A DNA stretch of 5,248 nt from Gammaproteobacteria bacterium (lineage in GTDB: Bacteria > Pseudomonadota > Gammaproteobacteria > UBA4575), in the NCBI GenBank assembly GCA_028281205.1, contig JANQKJ010000206.1:1-5248 (forward strand), read 5' to 3'. The position numbers and the translations under genes were made by a program. Each line of letters starts with the position of its first letter. Position 1 is the stretch's first letter. Shown here piece after piece: positions 1 to 5,248 of this stretch. The notes beneath the pieces are model-generated. The model was not told the origin of the DNA. It saw only the letters and a list, made by a program, of their open reading frames with translations, and ran no database searches.

Positions 1-2
1 AG

Positions 3-761
3 CTAACGTATAAATCCGTGAATGCCACGCTTACAAGGAGATGTTAGCCATGCATTCAATAATTCTAGCTCAGGCGTATCTGCTGAGTGAAGTTCTTTAT
101 CTCCTGCACGAATCTGGCGCATTCTTTTTTCCAGTAACTTATACCTTTCTCCGTTGACACCAGCTCGACGCAAACCAATACTATTGAGTCGATAATGCCC
201 AACCGGATCACGCCCCAACAAACAATAAGGAAGCACATCTTTTGTCACCGCCGCCGCACCCGCGACCATTGCAAAAGTTCCTATCCTACAAAATTGGTGT
301 ATGCCAGCGTGACCACCAATAATCGCTTTATCGCCCACTTCAACGTGTCCGCTTAAACCAGCAAAAGCAGTAATAATGACGTGATTACCAATAATACAAT
401 TATGACCAATATGCGAGTTACACATCACGTAACAACCATTACCAATACGAGTCACTTCAGTATTATTGTTTGCACGGTGAACAGATGAATATTCACGAAA
501 AATATTATCATCACCTATTTCTAACCAAGTTTCCTGTCCCTGATAGGAAATATCTTGTGGAGCACCTCCCAATACTACATGGTCAGCGATTTGATTTCTC
601 TCGCCTATACGTACAAAGGAATGAATCACGCTATGTGCACCTATTTTTGTACACGCGGCAATTTTCACATGCTCGTGAATAATAGAGAAAGGCCCCACTT
701 CAACATCATCTGCCAGTTCAGCAGACTGCGCAATAATGGCAGTGGTATGAATATTCGTCAT
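3..761 (-). CDS. lpxA: LpxA-type UDP-GlcNAc O-acyltransferase (lipid A synthesis, first step)
   Basis: LpxA moves a 3-hydroxyacyl chain from acyl carrier protein to the 3-position of UDP-GlcNAc in the cytoplasm, starting lipid A synthesis; it works as a trimer. The 252-residue protein (E. coli 262) shows left-handed beta-helix hexapeptide repeats over about residues 1-180 and then a helical tail ending in HGFIR, like E. coli RGLIR, so it is full length. Equivalents of E. coli catalytic His125 (H120, in NSHIGHN), His122 (H117), His99 (H95), His144 (H139), His160 (H155, in IHQFC) and Arg204 (R199) are present. The residue aligning with acyl-length ruler Gly173 is also glycine (G168), suggesting a chain near C14. 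E. coli Lys76 aligns with Ser72 in PQDISYQG, and Glu200 with Ile195. The stop is TAG. The PilZ gene, not fabZ, lies upstream, so this may be a second copy or an LpxA-like enzyme with altered acceptor. Confidence 0.88.
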   Translation of the reverse strand: MTNIHTTAIIAQSAELADDVEVGPFSIIHEHVKIAACTKIGAHSVIHSFVRIGERNQIADHVVLGGAPQDISYQGQETWLEIGDDNIFREYSSVHRANNNTEVTRIGNGCYVMCNSHIGHNCIIGNHVIITAFAGLSGHVEVGDKAIIGGHAGIHQFCRIGTFAMVAGAAAVTKDVLPYCLLGRDPVGHYRLNSIGLRRAGVNGERYKLLEKRMRQIRAGDKELHSADTPELELLNAWLTSPCKRGIHGFIR

Positions 762-771
762 AGCGAATATT
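750..771 (-). promoter_or_regulatory. Perfect 8-bp hairpin with the lpxA start codon in its loop
   Basis: The lpxA message can fold as AAUAUUCG, loop CUAUGA, CGAAUAUU. The arms at 764-771 and 750-757 are exact reverse complements, and the AUG (759-761) lies in the hexaloop. The 5' arm covers the bases directly upstream of the start codon, where an SD would sit. The 3' arm is made from codons 2-4 (the second base of codon 2 onward). Stem content is mostly A/U with two C-G pairs at the loop end. The pairing is visible; a regulatory role (temperature-sensitive or structured initiation) is inference. Confidence 0.5.
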
Positions 772-784
772 ATTTCTGATTTAA

Positions 785-790
785 CACCTT
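785..790 (-). promoter_or_regulatory. SD-like AAGGTG far upstream of lpxA
   Basis: AAGGTG on the minus strand is the best SD match in the PilZ-lpxA gap, but 23 nt separate it from the lpxA ATG, too far for standard initiation in a linear leader. The GGTG lies in the loop of a weak 5-bp A/U hairpin (TTTAA at 789-793, TTAAA at 780-784). No in-frame ATG, GTG or TTG lies closer to it. It could serve lpxA if the intervening RNA folds, or be chance. Confidence 0.3.
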
Positions 791-822
791 AAAGAAATAG
801 ATATTACAAGGAATTAGAAAGA

Positions 823-1185
823 TTATTTATTCAATAATCGTTGTAATTGGTCTTGTTGTGTCTCGTCAATATCAACAAAACTTAGTCGAATAGAAAATTG
901 ACTTTCTGCCAGCCTTAGAACACCCAATACATGGCTGACTATAGAAAATTCTTCGTTAGTTTTTGTATTGGTAAATTTTGCGGTGAGTATAACCAGGTCA
1001 CCGGGTGCTGTTTGTATACCTTCGGGTAATAATTTATGTAGCAATGCCGACTCACACTCAATACGCATCCCGCCGAGAGAAATATCTCGTGTAGATACTT
1101 GATACTGTTGCTCGTTTTGGTCTAGCAAAACGACAGGTACTGATACGTTATACCTTAAATAAGCTCTACGTTCGATTGAAGACAC
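823..1185 (-). CDS. PilZ-domain protein, probable cyclic-di-GMP receptor
   Basis: This 120-residue protein is essentially one PilZ domain, the beta-barrel that binds cyclic-di-GMP. Both ligand motifs are intact: RxxxR as R7-AYL-R11 near the N-terminus and D/NxSxxG as D34-I-S36-LG-G39. The C-terminal part (about 85-118) has the usual last strands followed by a helix (FVDIDETQQDQLQRLL). There is no signal peptide, membrane segment or other domain, so it is probably a cytoplasmic adaptor. The start is GTG at 1183-1185, the only usable start between the in-frame ligA stop and the RxxxR motif. SD support is weak, so translation may be coupled to ligA. The stop is TAA. Ligand binding is a fair prediction; the partner and output (motility, pili, polysaccharide or envelope) cannot be told. 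It is not PilZ itself on present evidence, so I give no symbol. Confidence 0.9.
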   Translation of the reverse strand: MSSIERRAYLRYNVSVPVVLLDQNEQQYQVSTRDISLGGMRIECESALLHKLLPEGIQTAPGDLVILTAKFTNTKTNEEFSIVSHVLGVLRLAESQFSIRLSFVDIDETQQDQLQRLLNK

Positions 1186-1200
1186 TGTGTAAACCCGCTA
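1183..1200 (-). other. In-frame ligA amber stop to PilZ-gene start junction
   Basis: The ligA TAG (1198-1200) is followed by the four codons CGG GTT TAC ACA and then the GTG start of the PilZ gene, all in one reading frame with no further stop. Normal termination and restart give two proteins, with coupling likely given the 12-nt gap and poor SD. Amber read-through would give a LigA-PilZ fusion of nearly 800 residues. The frame continuity is seen directly; read-through is speculation. Confidence 0.7.
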
Positions 1201-3219
1201 TTCCATATCCACTAAAGTTAAAAATTCACCTTCATCAAGTACCGGCACGCCCAGTTTTTCAGCTTTAGCTAATTTTGAACCGGCCTTTTCACCTGCAATC
1301 AGCGCAGTAGTGTTCTTCGATATACTTGACACTACTTTGCCACCTTTGGCACGTAGTAATTGGCTGGCTTGATCCCTTGACATACTTGATAAAGTACCCG
1401 TTAGTACATAGCTATTACCAGACAGCTGACTAACGGAACTATTACCATCCGACTCCGGAACTGTCCAGCTAATTCCGATCTCATCGCATAAAGTACGTAC
1501 CAACTGCTGATTTCCTTGATGCGAGAAGAATTGATGAATATGCCCAGCCACTACCGGCCCGACATCTGGAACTGCCTGTAATGCCTCTTCATCAGCATGC
1601 ATAAGTCGCGCTAAGTCGTATTCAAAATACTCTGCTAATGCTAACGCTGTCGCTTCGCCCACCTCTCGAATACCCAAACCATAAATAAATTTTGGCATCT
1701 CAGTCATTTTACTTTTTTCTATTGCAGCGAGTAAATTCTGCGCCGACTTGGTGCCCATGCGGTCTAAATTACTTAAGGTCGCTTCATCTAAATGATATAT
1801 ATCAATAAGATTTTCAACAATCTTTTGCTCAACAAGTTGATCTATTAATTTATCACCCAATCCTTCAATATCCATGGCGTTACGTGACGCGTAATGCTTC
1901 AACGCACCCTTTCTTTGTGCCGGGCAAACAAAACCAGCAATGCAACGAGCAACCGCTTCACCTTCGACTCTTACAATTTCAGCACTACATTGTGGACACT
2001 TCTTTGGCAGTTTTATTTTACGCGCACCTTTAACCCGACGCTCCAATACAACTTTTACAACTTCTGGAATGACATCACCCGCACGACGAATAATTACCGT
2101 GTCACCGACACGCACATCTTTACGCGCCACTTCGTCCATGTTGTGAAGTGTGGCATTACTCACGGTGACACCTCCAACAAACACCGGCTCCAGTTTTGCT
2201 ACCGGGGTAATAGCACCAGTGCGACCAACCTGAAATTCAACTTCATTAATGGTTGTGATTTCTTCCTGGGCAGGGAACTTATGCGCTGTTGCCCAGCGCG
2301 GCGCACGCGAAACAAAACCGAGTTGCTCCTGAAAGGTTTTGTTATTAACTTTATAGACAATACCATCGATTTCGTAATCTAATTGATCACGTAGTTGATG
2401 TATTTTTTCATAATAATCCCAACAACCTTTAACACCTTTAACTAATTCAACTAAAGGGCAGACACGCAAGCCCCAAGTCCTAAGTTGTTTGAGCATATTG
2501 TTATGGCTATTAGAAAGCTTACCGCCATCTACTTGGCCAACGCCATAACAAAACATTTCCAGCGGACGTTGTGCAGTCAATTTAGCATCTAGTTGTCTTA
2601 AGCTACCCGCGGCAGCGTTTCGTGGATTAACAAATTCTTTATTACCATGCTTACGTGCATTCTCATTCATCTGTGCAAAACCGTGCTTAGATATAAATAC
2701 CTCGCCACGCACCTCAAGAATACTTGGCGCACTTTTTCCCTCCAAGCGCAAAGGTACAGAGCGAATAGTACGCACATTTTCAGTGATATCTTCTCCGGTG
2801 GCACCATCACCGCGTGTCGCGGCTTGAACTAGTTGGCCATTTTTATACACAATACTTACTGCCAGACCATCGAGTTTAGGCTCGGCATTGTATTCAATTG
2901 GCTTGTCTACACCGAGCTTATCCATGACCCGTTTATTGAATGCCTCCAGCTCCTCAATACTGAATACATTACTTAACGAAAGCATAGGCACTATATGCTT
3001 TACTTGTTTAAACGCATCCAAGGGCGTGCCTGAAACACGTTGAGTGGGAGAGTCTGGTGTAATTAAATCAGGCGCTTGTTGCTCTAGCTTGATTAGCTCA
3101 CGCATCAAACGGTCGTACTCTGCGTCAGGAATAGATGGGTCATCTAATACATAATATGAATAGTCATGCTTGCGTATTTGAGCACGCAAGGTTTCAATTT
3201 TTTTTGTAGCAGAAGTCAT
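1198..3219 (-). CDS. ligA: NAD+-dependent DNA ligase LigA
   Basis: LigA seals nicks in duplex DNA using NAD+, joining Okazaki fragments and finishing repair. From the ATG at 3219 the protein has 673 residues (E. coli 671), and key positions fall on exactly the E. coli numbers: adenylated Lys115 in KLDGLA, Glu113, Asp117, Glu173, Arg200, Arg208, Lys290, Lys314, and zinc-finger cysteines 408, 411, 426 and 432. The order is the NAD+-binding Ia region (Tyr22, Asp32, Tyr35, Asp36; E. coli His23 is Tyr), nucleotidyltransferase, OB fold, zinc finger, helix-hairpin-helix region (about 445-585) and BRCT (about 600-670). The frame extends to a TTG at 3240 (seven extra residues), but numbering and SD placement favour the ATG. 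The stop is TAG, and the PilZ gene begins 12 bp later in the same frame. All catalytic residues are present, so this is probably the essential replicative ligase. Confidence 0.98.
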   Translation of the reverse strand: MTSATKKIETLRAQIRKHDYSYYVLDDPSIPDAEYDRLMRELIKLEQQAPDLITPDSPTQRVSGTPLDAFKQVKHIVPMLSLSNVFSIEELEAFNKRVMDKLGVDKPIEYNAEPKLDGLAVSIVYKNGQLVQAATRGDGATGEDITENVRTIRSVPLRLEGKSAPSILEVRGEVFISKHGFAQMNENARKHGNKEFVNPRNAAAGSLRQLDAKLTAQRPLEMFCYGVGQVDGGKLSNSHNNMLKQLRTWGLRVCPLVELVKGVKGCWDYYEKIHQLRDQLDYEIDGIVYKVNNKTFQEQLGFVSRAPRWATAHKFPAQEEITTINEVEFQVGRTGAITPVAKLEPVFVGGVTVSNATLHNMDEVARKDVRVGDTVIIRRAGDVIPEVVKVVLERRVKGARKIKLPKKCPQCSAEIVRVEGEAVARCIAGFVCPAQRKGALKHYASRNAMDIEGLGDKLIDQLVEQKIVENLIDIYHLDEATLSNLDRMGTKSAQNLLAAIEKSKMTEMPKFIYGLGIREVGEATALALAEYFEYDLARLMHADEEALQAVPDVGPVVAGHIHQFFSHQGNQQLVRTLCDEIGISWTVPESDGNSSVSQLSGNSYVLTGTLSSMSRDQASQLLRAKGGKVVSSISKNTTALIAGEKAGSKLAKAEKLGVPVLDEGEFLTLVDME

Positions 3220-3229
3220 AGGAAAGATT

Positions 3230-3235
3230 TCACCA
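3230..3235 (-). promoter_or_regulatory. Likely ligA ribosome binding site (TGGTGA)
   Basis: TGGTGA on the minus strand lies 10 nt before the ATG at 3219, slightly long but acceptable spacing. The alternative in-frame TTG at 3240 has no SD-like sequence in front of it, so this site favours the ATG. Confidence 0.45.
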
Positions 3236-3261
3236 GCCAAGTATGCGCTTACAAGACTTAT

Positions 3262-3290
3262 ATTATGGGAAATTTTGATTTATTACTGAA
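3262..3290 (-). promoter_or_regulatory. Candidate sigma70 promoter for ligA
   Basis: On the minus strand TTCAGT (3285-3290) is followed, after exactly 17 bp, by CATAAT (3262-3267). The -10 matches consensus TATAAT at five of six positions, and the -35 matches TTGACA at three of six. A start about 7 nt downstream would give a leader of roughly 35 nt before the ligA ATG. The -35 abuts one arm of the inverted repeat at 3276-3311. AT-rich DNA yields such matches by chance, so this is only a candidate. Confidence 0.35.
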
Positions 3291-3311
3291 GCATATAAGC
3301 AGAATAAATCA
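3276..3311. repeat. Inverted repeat, 9-bp perfect arms, in the zipA-ligA gap
   Basis: TGATTTATT (3276-3284) is matched by its exact reverse complement AATAAATCA (3303-3311), with an 18-nt spacer. In the transcript, CUG (from 3300-3302) can also pair with CAG (3286-3288) across a single bulged U, giving a bulged 12-bp stem with an 11-nt loop, beginning 8 nt after the zipA stop. No U-tract follows (the next bases are AAAUUUCCC), so it is not a standard intrinsic terminator. It could be a 3' hairpin of the zipA mRNA, an attenuator, or a DNA operator, since the spacer and left arm adjoin the candidate ligA -35 element. The pairing is seen directly; the function is open. Confidence 0.6.
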
Positions 3312-3318
3312 CAGCTTC

Positions 3319-4098
3319 CTATGCAGAGGCACTATGTCGAGTTGCACGCAAACCAAATAACTGTACTTGTTCTTTGTATGAGGAGATTGACTGTTTACTA
3401 ACTGGGTTACGATTTTCATCCAGTAAATCACCATTAAGAAATGCCGCCAATCTTTGAGCATGCTCAGTCATAATATTAAACGACTTTAGCTCATCTTCAG
3501 GTCCAGGTAACTGTAAAATAAATGTTACTCCTGGCGTGGTAAAAGAATCCATCGTGTCTAAATCAAATGTTCCAGGATTTAGCATATTGGCCACACAATA
3601 CACGCTTTGTTTTTTGTCCAGGCGCTGAACGTTGTAATGGTAAACACCCATTTCGCTGTGCTCGAGTTCCAACTCAGACATCATCTGTTGAATCATGGGA
3701 CCAGTAAAAATTTCCGGCTCTCGTGCAACCACATGGAACACCACTAGCATTTGTTTGCCATCTGAACCAGCAAAAGTTGTACTGGATGATACACTTGAAC
3801 GAGTAGCCGTCTGGTGTATACGCTGGGCTTCCTGTACGCGCTTTGAAATAGTTTCTTCACGTAACTGTTTACTTACACCCTGAAATTCAGAACGCAAATC
3901 ATCAGGCAGACCTAGAGCCTCATCAACATCGGCCAAGGCAGGAATATCATCAAGCTCTTCGGTAAGATCTAAGTCATTAGCACTAAGGTCATCAATCAAG
4001 CGATCCTTAGTGTTGGCACGATACCAAACATAGATTGCAGCAATAATAATGACAGCAATTATTGCTAGTGCAACTCTCAACTCAAAAGCAGAAACCAT
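3319..4098 (-). CDS. zipA: Cell division protein ZipA
   Basis: ZipA is an inner-membrane division protein that binds the C-terminal tail of FtsZ and tethers the Z-ring to the membrane. The 259-residue product has the family's layout. A very short N-terminus leads into one membrane segment (about residues 7-26, rich in Ile/Ala/Val). An acidic linker follows (about 33-72, many Asp/Glu), then a Ser/Thr-rich stretch (about 97-113) and a C-terminal FtsZ-binding domain (about 117-252). That domain carries the conserved blocks ANMLNPGTFD (170-179) and FTTPGVTFILQLPGP (186-200), close to E. coli ANMVKPGTFD and FTTPGVTIFMQVP. E. coli ZipA is 328 residues, and the difference lies in the linker, which here is short, acidic and lacks the Pro/Gln-rich tract. 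The ATG start is backed by an SD sequence and gives the right N-out membrane anchor. The stop is TAG. It sits between smc and ligA, a common gammaproteobacterial order. Confidence 0.95.
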   Translation of the reverse strand: MVSAFELRVALAIIAVIIIAAIYVWYRANTKDRLIDDLSANDLDLTEELDDIPALADVDEALGLPDDLRSEFQGVSKQLREETISKRVQEAQRIHQTATRSSVSSSTTFAGSDGKQMLVVFHVVAREPEIFTGPMIQQMMSELELEHSEMGVYHYNVQRLDKKQSVYCVANMLNPGTFDLDTMDSFTTPGVTFILQLPGPEDELKSFNIMTEHAQRLAAFLNGDLLDENRNPVSKQSISSYKEQVQLFGLRATRHSASA

Positions 4099-4101
4099 CT
4101 G

Positions 4102-4110
4102 ACCTACCTA
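4102..4110 (-). promoter_or_regulatory. zipA ribosome binding site (tandem AGGT)
   Basis: The minus strand reads TAGGTAGGT just before the zipA ATG. The distal AGGT (4106-4109) lies 7 nt from the start codon, a normal SD spacing, while the proximal copy is only 3 nt away. This fixes the zipA start at 4098. The rest of the smc-zipA gap shows no convincing promoter or terminator, which fits read-through transcription from smc. Confidence 0.65.
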
Positions 4111-4144
4111 ACAAAATAATTCATCAACACAAGCAACGGTTTTG

Positions 4145-5248
4145 CTACGCGCTAGCAAGCTGTACCGCCTCTTCAATATCTACTGAGACAAGACGAGACA
4201 CACCTGGTTCATTCATGGTGACACCAAGCATATGATCTGCATAACCCATAGTACTCTTGTTGTGGGTAATGAATACAAACTGCACGCGCTTACTCATATC
4301 TTTTATTAAGTCACAGAAACGCCCAACATTGGCATCATCCAATGGCGCATCAACCTCATCAAGCAAGCAGAACGGTGCCGGATTCAATTCAAATATAGCC
4401 AATACTAAGGCCACTGCAGTTAATGCTTTTTCACCACCAGATAGCAATTGTATTGAAGATACACGTTTGCCTGGAGGTCGCGCCATGATAGTGACCCCCG
4501 CGGTTAACAAATCATCGCCTGTCATTTCTAAATATGCCTTGCCGCCAGGAAATAAACGCGGATACATCTCTTGAATGTGTGCATTGACACGGTCAAACGT
4601 ATCGCGGAAACGTTCTTTTGTTTCACGATCAATTTTGCGAATCGCAGTCTCTAATGTTTCCAGTGCTTTGGTTAAATCTTCATGTTGTGAGTCTAAATAT
4701 TCTTTGCGTTCGCTTTGTTCCTGATACTCATCAATCGCTGCTAAGTTAATTGAGCCTAAGCGTTTAATCTTGTCTTCTAGCTGGCTAACCAGCTCTTCCC
4801 AACGCGACATAGAAGCATCTTCAGGCAATTCTTTGCTAAGTTCTTGTTCACTCCAGTCATATTGATCCAACTGCTCTTTAATAGTTTGTACACGAACTTT
4901 TAGCTCTTGCCATTTCATACGCTGCTGATTGAGATCTTCTCTCTGCTCACCAATCTGAGTATCCACTGCGACGCGCTTTTCATCTCTTTCACGTATTGCA
5001 GCTTCAACAGTTTCTAGACTCTTACGTGATGCACTTAATTTTTCTTCTACTTGTAAACGAGAATCCAACTTTTCTTTTAGTGCTGAAGAAAATTCTTGAA
5101 TTGGGCGCTCACTTTCAGCAATCGCTTCAGTCAAGTGTTCTATACGTAAATTACCCTCAGATTGTTCCATTTGCAGACGACTAAAAATTGATTTGGATGT
5201 CGCAGAACGTGTACGCAATGCCTCAATTTCTAGTTGCAGTGCATGTTT
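4145..5248 (-). CDS. smc: Chromosome segregation ATPase SMC, C-terminal part (5' end outside window)
   Basis: This is the last 367 codons of SMC, the coiled-coil ATPase of the SMC-ScpAB condensin, which compacts and segregates DNA in the nucleoid. The frame is open to the right edge, so the N-terminal Walker A head, the hinge and the first coil lie outside. About the first 200 visible residues are charged, Glu/Lys/Gln-rich heptad-like sequence, the returning coiled coil. The C-terminal head follows, with the ABC signature LLSGGEK (4427-4447), then a Walker B with DEVD (4349-4360) followed by APLDDANV, and the switch histidine in FITHNK. The stop is TAG, with an in-frame TGA seven codons later. 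The TTG at 5216-5218 is internal and not the true start. Having SMC rather than MukB argues against an enterobacterial host. zipA follows after 46 bp on the same strand, so co-transcription is likely. The assignment is secure. Confidence 0.97.
   Translation of the reverse strand, partial: KHALQLEIEALRTRSATSKSIFSRLQMEQSEGNLRIEHLTEAIAESERPIQEFSSALKEKLDSRLQVEEKLSASRKSLETVEAAIRERDEKRVAVDTQIGEQREDLNQQRMKWQELKVRVQTIKEQLDQYDWSEQELSKELPEDASMSRWEELVSQLEDKIKRLGSINLAAIDEYQEQSERKEYLDSQHEDLTKALETLETAIRKIDRETKERFRDTFDRVNAHIQEMYPRLFPGGKAYLEMTGDDLLTAGVTIMARPPGKRVSSIQLLSGGEKALTAVALVLAIFELNPAPFCLLDEVDAPLDDANVGRFCDLIKDMSKRVQFVFITHNKSTMGYADHMLGVTMNEPGVSRLVSVDIEEAVQLASA

Noticed and set aside
1..761. Short repeated CCAATA-like motifs on the plus strand across lpxA
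   Set aside because: They are the codons for the Ile-Gly-Asn-type turns of the hexapeptide repeats in the beta-helix, not an independent DNA repeat.
470..779. Overlapping plus-strand frames of 70-74 codons opposite lpxA
   Set aside because: Two different frames compete over the same conserved lpxA sequence, with no known motif or initiation signal.
781..809. A promoter for lpxA (TTGTAA, 17 bp, TGTTAA) in the PilZ-lpxA gap
   Set aside because: The -10 matches consensus at only three of six positions, and other spacings give no better pair; not strong enough to annotate.
1894..2382. A 162-codon open frame on the plus strand, opposite ligA
   Set aside because: It lies wholly antisense to the conserved OB-fold, zinc-finger and nucleotidyltransferase regions of LigA, its product is Thr/Asn/Phe-rich with no recognisable domain, and no SD or promoter supports it.
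3220..3240. TTG at 3240 as the ligA start
   Set aside because: It adds seven residues absent from E. coli LigA and has no SD. With the ATG at 3219 the catalytic and zinc-binding residues fall exactly on E. coli numbering.
4106..4126. A six-codon ATG frame in the smc-zipA gap ending in the zipA SD region
   Set aside because: It is too short to judge, has no SD of its own, and such mini-frames arise often by chance.
4257..4574. A 105-codon plus-strand frame opposite the SMC head
   Set aside because: It mirrors the most conserved part of SMC (signature and Walker B), so it is best explained as a shadow of that coding constraint.
5216..5218. TTG as the start of a separate gene at the right edge
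   Set aside because: The frame stays open through 5248 and encodes SMC-like coil on both sides, so the codon is internal to smc.

Overview
The window is an ordinary-looking bacterial chromosome segment with five genes, all on the minus strand. In transcription order (right to left) they are the 3' part of smc, zipA, ligA, a small PilZ-domain gene and lpxA. The organism is very probably a gammaproteobacterium. ZipA is restricted to that class, and smc-zipA-ligA is a familiar neighbourhood in gammaproteobacteria that carry SMC rather than MukB. LpxA confirms a lipid A-making Gram-negative, and the composition looks moderately AT-rich. I cannot name a genus.

Layout: 4145-5248 is the C-terminal part of SMC, which continues past the right edge. 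A 46-bp gap with a Shine-Dalgarno (SD) sequence leads to zipA (3319-4098). A 98-99 bp gap holds a 9-bp inverted repeat and a candidate promoter, followed by ligA (1198-3219, ATG start). The PilZ gene (823-1185, GTG start) begins 12 bp after the ligA stop and in the same frame. A 61-bp gap leads to lpxA (3-761), whose start codon lies in the loop of a perfect 8-bp hairpin. No gene-free stretch exceeds 100 bp, and I see no mobile element, CRISPR array, tRNA or rRNA.

How the genes fit together: SMC compacts and segregates the chromosome, ZipA anchors FtsZ at the membrane, LigA seals nicks during replication and repair, the PilZ protein probably senses cyclic-di-GMP, and LpxA makes the first lipid A intermediate. 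The set covers chromosome upkeep, division and outer-membrane synthesis. Tight spacing suggests co-transcription, at least of ligA and the PilZ gene.

I found no clear evidence of a new multi-gene system. The points worth a second look are regulatory or local: the lpxA start-codon hairpin, the loss in this LpxA of the lysine equivalent to E. coli K76 together with a location apart from any visible lpxD/fabZ, the in-frame ligA-amber-PilZ junction, and the dyad in front of ligA.
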